From positions 1 to 56,149 of the forward strand of contig CALVDF010000018.1 in NCBI GenBank assembly GCA_944326245.1: a stretch of 56,149 bases of DNA. The letters run 5' to 3'. The notes beneath the pieces were generated by a model. That model was not told where the DNA came from and did not search any database. It worked only from the letters and a program-made list of their open reading frames with translations. The stretch's first letter is position 1. Each line of letters begins with the position of its first letter. Position numbers and translations under genes: made by a program. Origin of the DNA: an uncultured Bacteroidales bacterium (lineage in GTDB: Bacteria > Bacteroidota > Bacteroidia > Bacteroidales > UBA932). Of the stretch, positions 1 through 8,768 are shown in pieces.

Positions 1-73
1 TCATGAAACGTCATCAGCGTATCGCTCCATTATTCGAAAATGATTTCTGGGTGACACGTTGACGAAGTCAGGA
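1..73 (+). repeat. Left copy of a 73-bp terminal inverted repeat (possible end of an insertion element)
   Basis: This segment matches the reverse complement of 56073-56145 at 72 of 73 positions; the one difference is A at position 39, where the other copy has G. It is open in frame from position 3 and encodes MKRHQRIAPLFENDFWVTR followed by TGA at 60-62. The identity to the other copy ends 11 nt after that stop. A coding frame that stops just short of a sharp homology boundary is typical of the 3' end of a compact insertion sequence, but too little is visible to name a family. Beyond base 73 the sequence is the terminator region of the neighbouring gene. Confidence 0.8.
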
Positions 74-83
74 AAAAACGGAC

Positions 84-125
84 AAAAAAAGCGGGGCACC
101 CCCACACGGGTGTCCCGCCCTTTTT
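84..125 (-). terminator. Rho-independent terminator, possibly bidirectional
   Basis: An 11-bp stem (91-101 with 108-118, one G-U pair) encloses a 6-nt loop. On the minus strand it is followed by seven T residues (A run at 84-90), placing it just after the PorV-like gene. The plus strand also has a T run at 121-125, so it could work in both directions. Confidence 0.85.
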
Positions 126-158
126 ACTGACGGACGATATCAGACTATGCCTGAATCA

Positions 159-1106
159 TCAGAAAGAATAGCCCAGACCTACCGAGAACGTATTTCCGAT
201 AGGGGAATTTTCCGACAGCCCGATCAGATATGCGGCATTGACGGATATACCCAGAAGCTTGATTCCGGCACCGACCGATGCGTAGGAACCTGCAACAAGC
301 TTGTCCTGATCTCCATAATGGTAACCTACTCCCACTCTGAACAGGTCGTTGAAGACGTACTGTGCGCCCAGCTCTGCAAAGAATGCCGACTGTTCGAACG
401 TCATTCCTCCCTGGAGATTTACAGCGATACCGTGCTTCTTGCCGTCCCCGAAGTTCTGGACAGTACCGACACCCAGTTTCACATTTGCAGGCAGGTTATA
501 TGATGAGGCTCCCCCATAATTGAGTTTGGAACCTATGTTGGCCGCCGTAAGTCCTACGCGCAGGAACTTCAGATCCAGCATCGCTCCGAAGTCTCCTGCC
601 ACGGCACCGCCTTTCTTCGGACCGCCGATGTCACTGTGGACATAATTCACATTGACACCGAGGGAAAGTATAGGCAGAACCTTGAATCCGAGTCCTATGC
701 CGGCCTGAAGTTCCATAGGGGCAAATGTTCCGGTAACCACACCGGTAGTTCCGTCCGTAATGTCCATGGACGGATATGAGAAGTATTTAACTCCGGCAGA
801 TATGGTCATGAATTTCGTCACACGTCCGTATCCGGCCACTGCCGCAACATTGTTGGACGAGAAAGAGGGCTGCCACAGGGAATAGGAGGCACCTATCTGG
901 AACTTCTGTTCTCCCAGAGCCGTGGATGCGATATTGTTCCACATGGCATAGGGAGTTGCGTCCAATACTGTCCCGGCTCCAGCCATACTCATGGCTACTG
1001 GATCAGGATTGACATCGAGGAATCCGGCCGTCTGGGCCTGGGAAGCTGCCACAGGAAGCATTACTGCTACAGCAGCACTGAGGATAGTTGTAATTTTCTT
1101 TTTCAT
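159..1106 (-). CDS. PorV/PorQ-family outer-membrane beta-barrel protein
   Basis: The 315-residue product has a signal peptide (about residues 1-24, ending SQAQ) and then an alternating beta-strand pattern through to a C-terminal GLGYSF, as expected of an outer-membrane barrel that ends in Phe. The mature start, FLDVNPDPVAMSMAGAG, resembles PorV/PorQ proteins, FadL-like barrels that move type IX secretion cargo to the surface attachment machinery. It lies 10 bp downstream of a subtilase that carries a T9SS sorting domain and is probably co-transcribed with it, which suggests it helps deliver that protease. At 315 residues it is nearer PorQ-sized proteins than the longer PorV of Porphyromonas. 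The family call is firm, the specific partner is inferred. Confidence 0.8.
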   Translation of the reverse strand: MKKKITTILSAAVAVMLPVAASQAQTAGFLDVNPDPVAMSMAGAGTVLDATPYAMWNNIASTALGEQKFQIGASYSLWQPSFSSNNVAAVAGYGRVTKFMTISAGVKYFSYPSMDITDGTTGVVTGTFAPMELQAGIGLGFKVLPILSLGVNVNYVHSDIGGPKKGGAVAGDFGAMLDLKFLRVGLTAANIGSKLNYGGASSYNLPANVKLGVGTVQNFGDGKKHGIAVNLQGGMTFEQSAFFAELGAQYVFNDLFRVGVGYHYGDQDKLVAGSYASVGAGIKLLGISVNAAYLIGLSENSPIGNTFSVGLGYSF

Positions 1107-1116
1107 ATTGTTGGTA

Positions 1117-3738
1117 CTACAGTTTTGCTATGTCGGATGTTATTGTTCTGCTGTTTCCTCCAGCAGTCGTATATGTCACTGTCACTTTGTATATGCCTCC
1201 GGCAAGGGACGACACGTCAATCTGGGCCGGAGAGAACGGAGACATGCTCAATCCGTCCTGTTCCAGGACCACAGCCCCGTTCGCAGCCATGATCCGGACG
1301 CTGGCCGAGGAAGTGGCCTCGCCGGACCGTACGTTCAGGATGTCTGATACCGGATTGGGATACAGGTCTGCAGCCTTGCTTCCGTCACGCACCAGCACCG
1401 TGAATACACTGGATACCGATGCCGAGGACAGATCAGTGGCGGTCAAAGTAACTGTATCCATGCCGAATGCAGAGGGGGTTATCCTGAGTTCGGAGCCGTT
1501 GATATTGGCACGCACTACGGACCCGGAGACAGCCACGCTGTAATTCAGGGGCTCTCCGTCAGGGTCGCTGAATACCGATGAAATATCCACGTTCACCGGA
1601 GTAGTTGCCGAATTGAGCACCTGGTCCGCGACAGGGGATACGACCACCGGATCATTGTTCGGGATAACCGTATAGCTCAGCTTTGCCGAAGCTTCGTCGA
1701 AACCGTCGGACACGGTGATGGTAGCGATATAGGTAGCCGGAGACTGTGTGACAGGCGCATTGAGCCCGTTGATGACCACAGTAAGTATGCCGTCCCTGTA
1801 TGTGGCGGTAGCCGCGTCTGAACCGGGATCCAGCTCATATGTTATATTGTCATTGTCCTTGTCGGAAACGGCAAACTCAACCCTTACAGTCTCGTATGCC
1901 TTGAGCGTCACCTCAGTGCCGGTAATGGGGGTAATGACGGGAGGCGTGTTCCCTACCGTTGAGAAAACCACCTCATTGGAAAGACCGGAAACACTGCCCA
2001 TATTGTCCTCCGACTGAACGCGGAAATGATACTCGGTTACGGGAGTCAACCCCGATACGGTTGTCTCCAGGACATCTCCAGGCAGCAGGGCTCCCGTAGC
2101 CACCTCCGAAACCATTACGTTCTCGCCAGGATTTGACGGATCGAGGCTTTCCAGAGTGGATGTGGACGCAAAAACATTGAATTTGACAGGTTTGTAGCTA
2201 TCAATATCCTCGGGTACGGTCCATCTGAGGACTATACTTGAACCCTGGGCAGAGACTGCTTCCAGATCGGTAACAGGGTCAGGAGGTTCCGGGCCGAACG
2301 ACTTCAGGCACATCTCGGCATCAATAAGGCCTGTACCGAGAAGGCCCTTGAAACCGGGATTGTATTCATCGATATTCCTCACGCCGGTAGACAGTATGGT
2401 CCAGAGATCCTTGTTGGTAAAACCTTCCTTTCCGAAGGCGGATACCACTAGCGCCGCCACCCCGGAGACATGAGGGCACGCCATCGATGTTCCCTGCATA
2501 GCACCGTAAGCATTGTTCGGAAGGGTACTCATAACATTGTAACCTTTGTTTGCGTCCCCGCCCGGAGCAGAAACTTCCACCCAGTCTCCATAATTGGTAT
2601 AGTATGCAGCCTTGTAGTCAGCGCCTACGGATGCCACCGCAAATACTTCATCCGCATCCGCCGGATACGATTCGTTGGTAGACTCGTTGGCCGCTGCGAA
2701 AATTATAATGCCTCCGGCCATGGGCCCCACCTGATTCCCGTTCTCGTCCATACCGGCATATTTGATGAAATAATCCATTGCCGGGGCCAGTACAGAAGAA
2801 TAGTCCCTGCCTACGGACCAGCTGTTCTGTGAAATCACGGCTCCGTTGTCAGCAGCGTAGATGAAGGCATCGGCAATAAACGCCGCACCGGGACTGGTCT
2901 GGCATGACATTATGCTCGCGCCATGTATTCCTTTGGCATAGTCGCCGCCGGCAACGCCTGCAACCCCGATTCCGTTGTTGTTCACGGCCGCCACGGTACC
3001 TGCCACATGCGTCCCGTGGTCTTCAGGAGCGATTGAGCCGTCAGAGTCAGAAAGGAAATTATAGCCGTAGATATCGTCAATATATCCGTTTCCGTCATCA
3101 TCGACTCCCGGCTGGCCGTTAAGCTCCGCCTCATTGTGCCACATATTATAGGCAAGGTCCTCGTGATTGTAGTCCACGCCGCCGTCTGTTACCGCGACTA
3201 TCACATCCGGACGTCCAGTAGTGATCTCCCACGCAGGGAACAGGTTGATATCCGAACCGGCAACCTCCCCCGGCTTATCCCCGAAATTCATATAGTGCCA
3301 CTGGTCCGGCAATTTGGGATCATCGAAAGGATAAGTCGCGTCAGCATACTTGACCGGATAGACATAAGACACCACCTCCATATCACCCGACGCATCAATA
3401 TCTGACGCCGCACGGGTAACGGGGACAGCATCGTCAAACTCGACGGCGTACCAGAGATGGAGCCCCATCTCCCTCTTGCGGGCCTCGAATTTCTCAGGTC
3501 CCACATACAACCGCCTTACTGACTTTATTTCAAGATCAGGAAAAGAAGACGCCAGAGACATGGGATCCTCAGGCTCGCTTTTCATTTTTACGATAAGACA
3601 TCCGGGCTCTACCTGCCCGGGACCGCGCATATCCTGGGGATCCGGTTGTACTCTGCGCGTAAAGTCCTCATCCATCGTACATCCGGCGGCTATAACAAGC
3701 ACCGGCAACAAGACTAATGGCTTTAGAAATTTCTTCAT
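1117..3738 (-). CDS. Subtilisin-family (S8) surface protease with Fn3 and cadherin-like domains and a T9SS sorting tail
   Basis: Secreted serine endopeptidase of 873 residues, counted from the Met at 3736-3738. That start gives a clean signal sequence with a lipobox (VIAAGC, Cys 20), while longer in-frame starts do not. The catalytic triad is visible: Asp185 (AVTDGG), His241 (DHGTHVAG) and Ser418 (GTSMACPH), with the oxyanion Asn351 in FAAANES. A pro-region precedes the catalytic domain. After it come a fibronectin type III domain, two cadherin/Ig-like repeats and a C-terminal T9SS type A sorting domain (LYPNPVSDILNV, then GGIYKVTV). A lipoprotein signal together with a T9SS tail is unusual, since T9SS cargo normally carries a signal peptidase I signal. 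It forms an operon with the PorV-like gene. Likely role: degrading extracellular protein at the cell surface. Confidence 0.92.
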   Translation of the reverse strand: MKKFLKPLVLLPVLVIAAGCTMDEDFTRRVQPDPQDMRGPGQVEPGCLIVKMKSEPEDPMSLASSFPDLEIKSVRRLYVGPEKFEARKREMGLHLWYAVEFDDAVPVTRAASDIDASGDMEVVSYVYPVKYADATYPFDDPKLPDQWHYMNFGDKPGEVAGSDINLFPAWEITTGRPDVIVAVTDGGVDYNHEDLAYNMWHNEAELNGQPGVDDDGNGYIDDIYGYNFLSDSDGSIAPEDHGTHVAGTVAAVNNNGIGVAGVAGGDYAKGIHGASIMSCQTSPGAAFIADAFIYAADNGAVISQNSWSVGRDYSSVLAPAMDYFIKYAGMDENGNQVGPMAGGIIIFAAANESTNESYPADADEVFAVASVGADYKAAYYTNYGDWVEVSAPGGDANKGYNVMSTLPNNAYGAMQGTSMACPHVSGVAALVVSAFGKEGFTNKDLWTILSTGVRNIDEYNPGFKGLLGTGLIDAEMCLKSFGPEPPDPVTDLEAVSAQGSSIVLRWTVPEDIDSYKPVKFNVFASTSTLESLDPSNPGENVMVSEVATGALLPGDVLETTVSGLTPVTEYHFRVQSEDNMGSVSGLSNEVVFSTVGNTPPVITPITGTEVTLKAYETVRVEFAVSDKDNDNITYELDPGSDAATATYRDGILTVVINGLNAPVTQSPATYIATITVSDGFDEASAKLSYTVIPNNDPVVVSPVADQVLNSATTPVNVDISSVFSDPDGEPLNYSVAVSGSVVRANINGSELRITPSAFGMDTVTLTATDLSSASVSSVFTVLVRDGSKAADLYPNPVSDILNVRSGEATSSASVRIMAANGAVVLEQDGLSMSPFSPAQIDVSSLAGGIYKVTVTYTTAGGNSRTITSDIAKL

Positions 3739-4230
3739 TATTATATTATTAAGGTACGTTTTTAAAATGTTCTTGTCTTCAAAAGAAACAAAGATATTGA
3801 TTTTTTTCATAAATCTACAAAAGATTAAGTTTCTTGTCACACTAATATAGGCAGTCCCCGCCATATGCCACAACATCACATTAAGTCAGGCAAGTACAGG
3901 ATGCCGTTTTCTCAGAGAGTATTTTTGAGTGTTTGTATTGTTTTTTAAAAAAAGTTTTCGCACATTTGCAATTTGAAATTTGGAATAAAATTTTATTTAA
4001 CCTTTAATAAAAAGTACTGCCGACCTGAGAACGGAACCGCTAACCTTAAAAGTTTTTAAGATTGAACACTATCCGCAACATTATCCAGACTAAGCTGACT
4101 AAATATATTCCCCTGAATGTAGGTGGTCTGTCCGCCATGCGCAACGGACTGCCGGTGCTGTATTCATTTAGAACTCATTAACAACATTAAAAACAAATTA
4201 ACTTTTTATTAACTTTAAAAAATTATCTAC
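3739..4230. other. 492-bp divergent intergenic region
   Basis: This AT-rich spacer separates the protease operon (minus) from the SusC operon (plus). It holds the minus-strand promoter at 3789-3821 and a plus-strand TATTTTTG at 3920-3927 (TAnnTTTG consensus) with no matching -33 element. If that box is used, susC has a leader of about 300 nt. A 14-codon frame starts at 4138 but has no convincing ribosome site. I see no tRNA, no strong hairpin and no sigma-factor gene here. Confidence 0.5.
3789..3821 (-). promoter_or_regulatory. Candidate Bacteroidota promoter for the subtilase-PorV operon
   Basis: On the minus strand there is a TATCTTTG -7 box (3789-3796, consensus TAnnTTTG) and a TTTG -33 element (3818-3821) separated by 21 nt. 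The box is about 50 nt upstream of the chosen start. Confidence 0.5.
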
Positions 4231-7221
4231 ATGAAAAAGATCAGACTTTTTTTAACAGGTCTGTTGCTTGTGGTGACTGCCGCAGCCTATGCGCAGGAAA
4301 TCACAGTTACAGGTACTGTTACTGATGCTTCGACAGGAGAGACCATCGTCGGCGCTTCAGTAGTGTTGAAAGGCAGCACTACCACGTGGGCGATGACCGA
4401 CGACCTGGGCCAGTACTCTCTGACCGTTCCGTCAAACGGAGTCCTGGAAGTAACCTTTATGGGATACGCAACACAGGAAGTGCCTGTCAACGGCAGAACC
4501 AGCATTGACATCGCTCTCGAGCTTGACGCCCAGATGCTGGAAGACGTAATCGTGGTCGGTTACGGTTCCGCAAGGAAGATTTCATCCGTGGTGGGATCAG
4601 CTTCCACCGTAAAGAGCCAGGTGGTGATGAACCGTCCTTCGGCCAACGTGGGTGATGCTCTTCAGGGACAGGTATCCGGTCTGCAGATTTTCTCCTCATC
4701 AGGTGAGCCTATGGAGGGTGTTTCCATGCGTCTGCGTGGTGTGAACTCCATCAATGCATCAAGTACCCCTCTCTTCGTCCTCGATGGTACCCCAGTGTCG
4801 TCTGACGTGTTCAACTCTCTGAACAGCAACGATATCGAGAGCCTCGTAGTCATGAAGGACGCCTCATCGACAGCCATCTACGGATCACGTGCTGCAAACG
4901 GAGTCGTCTACATCACCACCAAGAGAGGTGACCGCGGTGAAAAGCCTGTTGTTAAGCTGAGCGGACAGTACGGTATATCTACCATCGTGAACCACAAGAT
5001 GCAGCTTATGAACAGCGACCAGTGGTTCCAGTTCAACCAGCTCGTCAATCCTGACTTCCAGCTGACCGACGACATGAAGCTTGCACAGCAGCTCGGTATC
5101 AACACCAACTGGCTTGACTACCTGTTCAATGAGACAGCCCCCGTATGGAGCGTAGACCTTTCCATCTCAGGAGCCTCCGAAAAGACTGACTACTACATCT
5201 CCCTGGGTACTTTCAACCAGACAGGTACAGCTCCTGACTCATTCCTGAGCAGATACAATATCCGTTCCAACATCAATACACAGGCTACCAACTGGCTGAA
5301 GTTCGGTGTCAACCTGGGACTCACATACCAGGACTACCGTTCAGGTCCATACACCACGGACAGCTTCCGTAACAGCTGGCAGAACCCTATCAACCTGGCC
5401 AACTGGGGACTTCCCTGGACAACTCCCTACGAGATCAACACCGACGATCCCAACAACCCGTATGTAGACTACAACAGCGAACCTGTATATATGGAGTCCC
5501 TCGGACTGTGGAACCCTTACTTCATGAACAACCTGCAGCCCAGCACGACCACATATGCTAGGCTCTACGGCAACACCTACGTACAGCTGAACCCCTTCAA
5601 AGGATTCACCCTCAAGGCTCAGCAGGGTCTCGAGGCATATGACTACAGATCACAGTCTAAGGTACGTCCCATGCCTGCAGGCGAAGGTCCTTGGCAGTCC
5701 GGTAACGCCAGCGAGTCATTCTCCCGCTACTACCAGTTCACCTTCACAAACACTGCCGAGTATGCTTTCAGCATAGCACAGAAGAACCACTTCACCATCC
5801 TCGCCGGACAGGAGTCCATCTTCGACAAATACGAAGGATTCGGTGCCAGCGTATCAGGACTTACAGACTGGAGGAACAACCTCATCTCGCAGGCTCCCCA
5901 GTCAGGATGGACATCTCCTTCCTACAGCTTCAGCGAAACAGCCTACAACTCATACTTCGCACGTCTGTCCTATGACTTCAACGAAAAGTACTACATTGAT
6001 GCATCATGGCGTCTTGACGGTTCATCACTCTTCGGATCAGAGAAGCAGTATGCAAACTTCTATTCGATCGGTTTGATGTGGGACATGAAGAAAGAAAAAT
6101 GGCTCCAGCACGCATCCTGGATCCAGGACCTGCGCGTTAAAGCCAGCTACGGTACCACCGGTAACTCAGGTATCAAAAACTACCTCGCTCTCGGTACCAT
6201 CGGCAACTACAGCGGAGACTACAACGGAGGTACCGGTTGGGGCATTTCCAACCCTGGCAACTCCGGCCTGACCTGGGAGACTGTCGAGACCCTCAACATC
6301 GGTGTTACCACCCGCCTGTGGAACTTCCTCGGTGTGAACGTCGAGTTCTACAACAAGATGACCCGCGACCTCCTCATGGAGATCCCCTACTCATTCACTA
6401 CCGGACACTCCGGCGGCTGGGGTAACGCAGGTGACATGATGAACCGGGGCGTTGACGTCGACCTGAGCTTCGACATCGTCAACACCAACGACCTGTACTT
6501 CGGTATCAGCACCAACTTCAACTACAACCGCAACGAAATCACAGCACTCTTCGGAGGCCGCGAGGAATACACCATCGCCAACACCGGTATCTCATACCAG
6601 ACAGGCTATCCTTACGGTGAGTTCTACTACGTGCGTTCAGCAGGTGTTGACCCTGCCGACGGTATGCAGATGTGGTACGATCTGGACGGCAACAAGACCA
6701 AAGTCTTCTCAGATGCATACGCAGTGATGACCGGCAAACAGAGATTTGCACCGTGGTCAGGCGGTATCCAGCTCAACTTCCAGTACAAGGGACTGTACAT
6801 CGGTGCCGACTTCTCATGGGTAGCAGGCAAGTGGACCATCAACAACGACCGCTACTTCCTCACCAACCCGACCTTCTCCACAACCAACATGAACGGTCTG
6901 GCAGACCTTCTGGATATCTGGACAGAGCCCGGACAGATTACCGACGTGCCCAGCATCAACTCCCAAAGACAGTTTGATGACAGCCTGCTCGAGAATGCTT
7001 CTTTCTTCCGTCTGAAGAACCTGCAGGTTGGCTATACCTTCCCCAAGAAGTGGATGGAGCGCACAGGTTTCATCGAGGGCTTCAGAATCTATTTCGTAGG
7101 ACGTAACCTCCTTACTTTCACCGAATATACCGGTTATGACCCCGAGGTCGACTCCAACCTCCAGCTGGGTGTATACCCCAACTCGAGACAGTTTACCTTC
7201 GGAGCTGAATTCACATTCTAA
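4231..7221 (+). CDS. SusC/RagA-family TonB-linked outer-membrane transporter
   Basis: The 996-residue product has a signal peptide (cleavage near AYAQ, residue 22). It is followed by a carboxypeptidase-regulatory-like domain (about 24-100, starting ITVTGTVTDASTGETI), a plug domain (about 115-235, with VIVVGYGSARK and LFVLDGTPV) and a 22-strand-type barrel ending in Phe (FTFGAEFTF). SusC proteins are the barrels of SusCD pedal-bin importers, driven by TonB, for glycans or oligopeptides. It is followed 20 bp later by susD. No glycoside hydrolase lies nearby, and the closest enzyme is the divergent surface protease, so a peptide substrate (as for RagA) is possible but unproven. Confidence 0.95.
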   Translation: MKKIRLFLTGLLLVVTAAAYAQEITVTGTVTDASTGETIVGASVVLKGSTTTWAMTDDLGQYSLTVPSNGVLEVTFMGYATQEVPVNGRTSIDIALELDAQMLEDVIVVGYGSARKISSVVGSASTVKSQVVMNRPSANVGDALQGQVSGLQIFSSSGEPMEGVSMRLRGVNSINASSTPLFVLDGTPVSSDVFNSLNSNDIESLVVMKDASSTAIYGSRAANGVVYITTKRGDRGEKPVVKLSGQYGISTIVNHKMQLMNSDQWFQFNQLVNPDFQLTDDMKLAQQLGINTNWLDYLFNETAPVWSVDLSISGASEKTDYYISLGTFNQTGTAPDSFLSRYNIRSNINTQATNWLKFGVNLGLTYQDYRSGPYTTDSFRNSWQNPINLANWGLPWTTPYEINTDDPNNPYVDYNSEPVYMESLGLWNPYFMNNLQPSTTTYARLYGNTYVQLNPFKGFTLKAQQGLEAYDYRSQSKVRPMPAGEGPWQSGNASESFSRYYQFTFTNTAEYAFSIAQKNHFTILAGQESIFDKYEGFGASVSGLTDWRNNLISQAPQSGWTSPSYSFSETAYNSYFARLSYDFNEKYYIDASWRLDGSSLFGSEKQYANFYSIGLMWDMKKEKWLQHASWIQDLRVKASYGTTGNSGIKNYLALGTIGNYSGDYNGGTGWGISNPGNSGLTWETVETLNIGVTTRLWNFLGVNVEFYNKMTRDLLMEIPYSFTTGHSGGWGNAGDMMNRGVDVDLSFDIVNTNDLYFGISTNFNYNRNEITALFGGREEYTIANTGISYQTGYPYGEFYYVRSAGVDPADGMQMWYDLDGNKTKVFSDAYAVMTGKQRFAPWSGGIQLNFQYKGLYIGADFSWVAGKWTINNDRYFLTNPTFSTTNMNGLADLLDIWTEPGQITDVPSINSQRQFDDSLLENASFFRLKNLQVGYTFPKKWMERTGFIEGFRIYFVGRNLLTFTEYTGYDPEVDSNLQLGVYPNSRQFTFGAEFTF

Positions 7222-7241
7222 ACTTTGTTAAGAGAAAAGAA

Positions 7242-8753
7242 ATGAAAAGAATAGCTATTATATCGACTATCGCAGCCGCCCTGACTATCGGTGTTACAAG
7301 CTGCGACCTGGACCTCCGTCCGGTCGGCACCATAGACCCGTCGAACGCACTGCAGAGCCTCAGCGATGCACAGCACCTTCGCGATGGAAACTACATCGCC
7401 TTCAGAGGCCGTGTGTCCAGCAATGTGACCTACACAGGTGACTTGGCCGGCAACCTCTTCCACGCCTCCACAGGCTTCGGTCAGAGGGGACTTACATTCT
7501 ACAACTGGCTCATGACCTCAGCAGACGGAGACGCCCAGAGCATCTGGTCAGCCATGTACTCTGGCATAGCCAACATCAACTTCTTCATCACCAACGCAAA
7601 CTCCTGCGACAAGTCCAACTGGTCAGCTGATGATATCGCTACCCTCCAGGTATACAAGGGAGAGGCCTTCTTCCTCAGAGCCTTCTATCACTGGATGCTG
7701 GTCGAGAAATACTGCCAGGACTATGTCGGCAATGAAAGCACATACGGTATTCCCTATGTAACAACGTACGATCCTACCTCAGACCAGACCAAATATCCCG
7801 ATCGCGGTACTCTCTCAGAGACATTGGGACACATCTACGAGGATCTCGACAGTGCTACAGCATACCTGACAACTCCCGGTGCAGTAGGCAGCATCTACCT
7901 TACCTCCGATGCCGTAAAGGCCCTCAGAGCAAGGATTGCACTTAACACCGGTGACTATCAGAGTGCCATTGACAATGCAGGCGAGCTCGTAAACAGCAAC
8001 AGATACCCTCTTGTTTCCGACCAGACAGCATTCAACGCCATCTGGGGCGAGGACTCCGGCAACGAGGCCATCATACAGCTTGACGCTTCATATCCCAACT
8101 CCCTCCCCGGAGGCTACGGATACAACTACGTGGGATACGATGCCAACAACAACCTCTACATGCCTGACTACATCCCCGAGCAGTGGGTTATCGACCTCTT
8201 CGAGGACGGTGATATCCGTTTCAAGGCATACTTCCAGTTTGTTACCGTAACCCTGCCTCCCGGAAACGCCGAGTCAGACGTATACATCTTCACCAAATTT
8301 ATCGGCAACCCTGCCCTCAAGGATCCCAACTCTCAGGGATACAGCGGAGTCAATAAGGTTAAGCCTTTCCGCATCTCAGAGCAGTACCTCATCCTCGCCG
8401 AGGCTTATGCACGCAACGGCAACAACGGTGAAGCACAGAACGTCCTGAATACTCTCAGAAGCGCAAGAGGAGCATCCCCTGTCAGTGGCGGTGACATCCT
8501 TGAAGAGATCTTCAACGAAAGAGTAAGGGAGCTGATGGGAGAAGGAATGTACTGGAACGATATCAAACGCTACCACAAGGATATCCAGAGAGGTGCAGCA
8601 CAGGTAGACGCAAGCATCTACATGCCTTCAACCTACACTACATTCCACCGCGGCTGGGGCGACCACAGGTACGTATGGCCTATCCCTCAGGAGGAGATTG
8701 ACTCCAACCCCAACATTGCCAACCAGCAGAATCCAGGCTACTCAGGAAACTAA
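7242..8753 (+). CDS. SusD/RagB-family nutrient-binding lipoprotein
   Basis: A 503-residue lipoprotein with lipobox VTSC (Cys 21), whose mature protein begins CDLDLRPVG, typical of SusD proteins. The body is helical with TPR-like segments, for example FRISEQYLILAEAYARNG. The C-terminal region carries the usual ELMGEGMYWNDIKRY and YVWPIPQEEID motifs. SusD proteins sit as a lid on the SusC barrel and capture ligand at the cell surface. The length is typical of the family. It is encoded directly after susC and before a third lipoprotein, in one transcription unit ending at the 9671-9701 terminator. Confidence 0.95.
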   Translation: MKRIAIISTIAAALTIGVTSCDLDLRPVGTIDPSNALQSLSDAQHLRDGNYIAFRGRVSSNVTYTGDLAGNLFHASTGFGQRGLTFYNWLMTSADGDAQSIWSAMYSGIANINFFITNANSCDKSNWSADDIATLQVYKGEAFFLRAFYHWMLVEKYCQDYVGNESTYGIPYVTTYDPTSDQTKYPDRGTLSETLGHIYEDLDSATAYLTTPGAVGSIYLTSDAVKALRARIALNTGDYQSAIDNAGELVNSNRYPLVSDQTAFNAIWGEDSGNEAIIQLDASYPNSLPGGYGYNYVGYDANNNLYMPDYIPEQWVIDLFEDGDIRFKAYFQFVTVTLPPGNAESDVYIFTKFIGNPALKDPNSQGYSGVNKVKPFRISEQYLILAEAYARNGNNGEAQNVLNTLRSARGASPVSGGDILEEIFNERVRELMGEGMYWNDIKRYHKDIQRGAAQVDASIYMPSTYTTFHRGWGDHRYVWPIPQEEIDSNPNIANQQNPGYSGN

Positions 8754-8768
8754 AACAGTTAACACTTA

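Noticed and set aside
4138..4182. A 14-codon open frame ahead of susC
   Set aside because: No ribosome site or conservation is visible; such short frames arise by chance.
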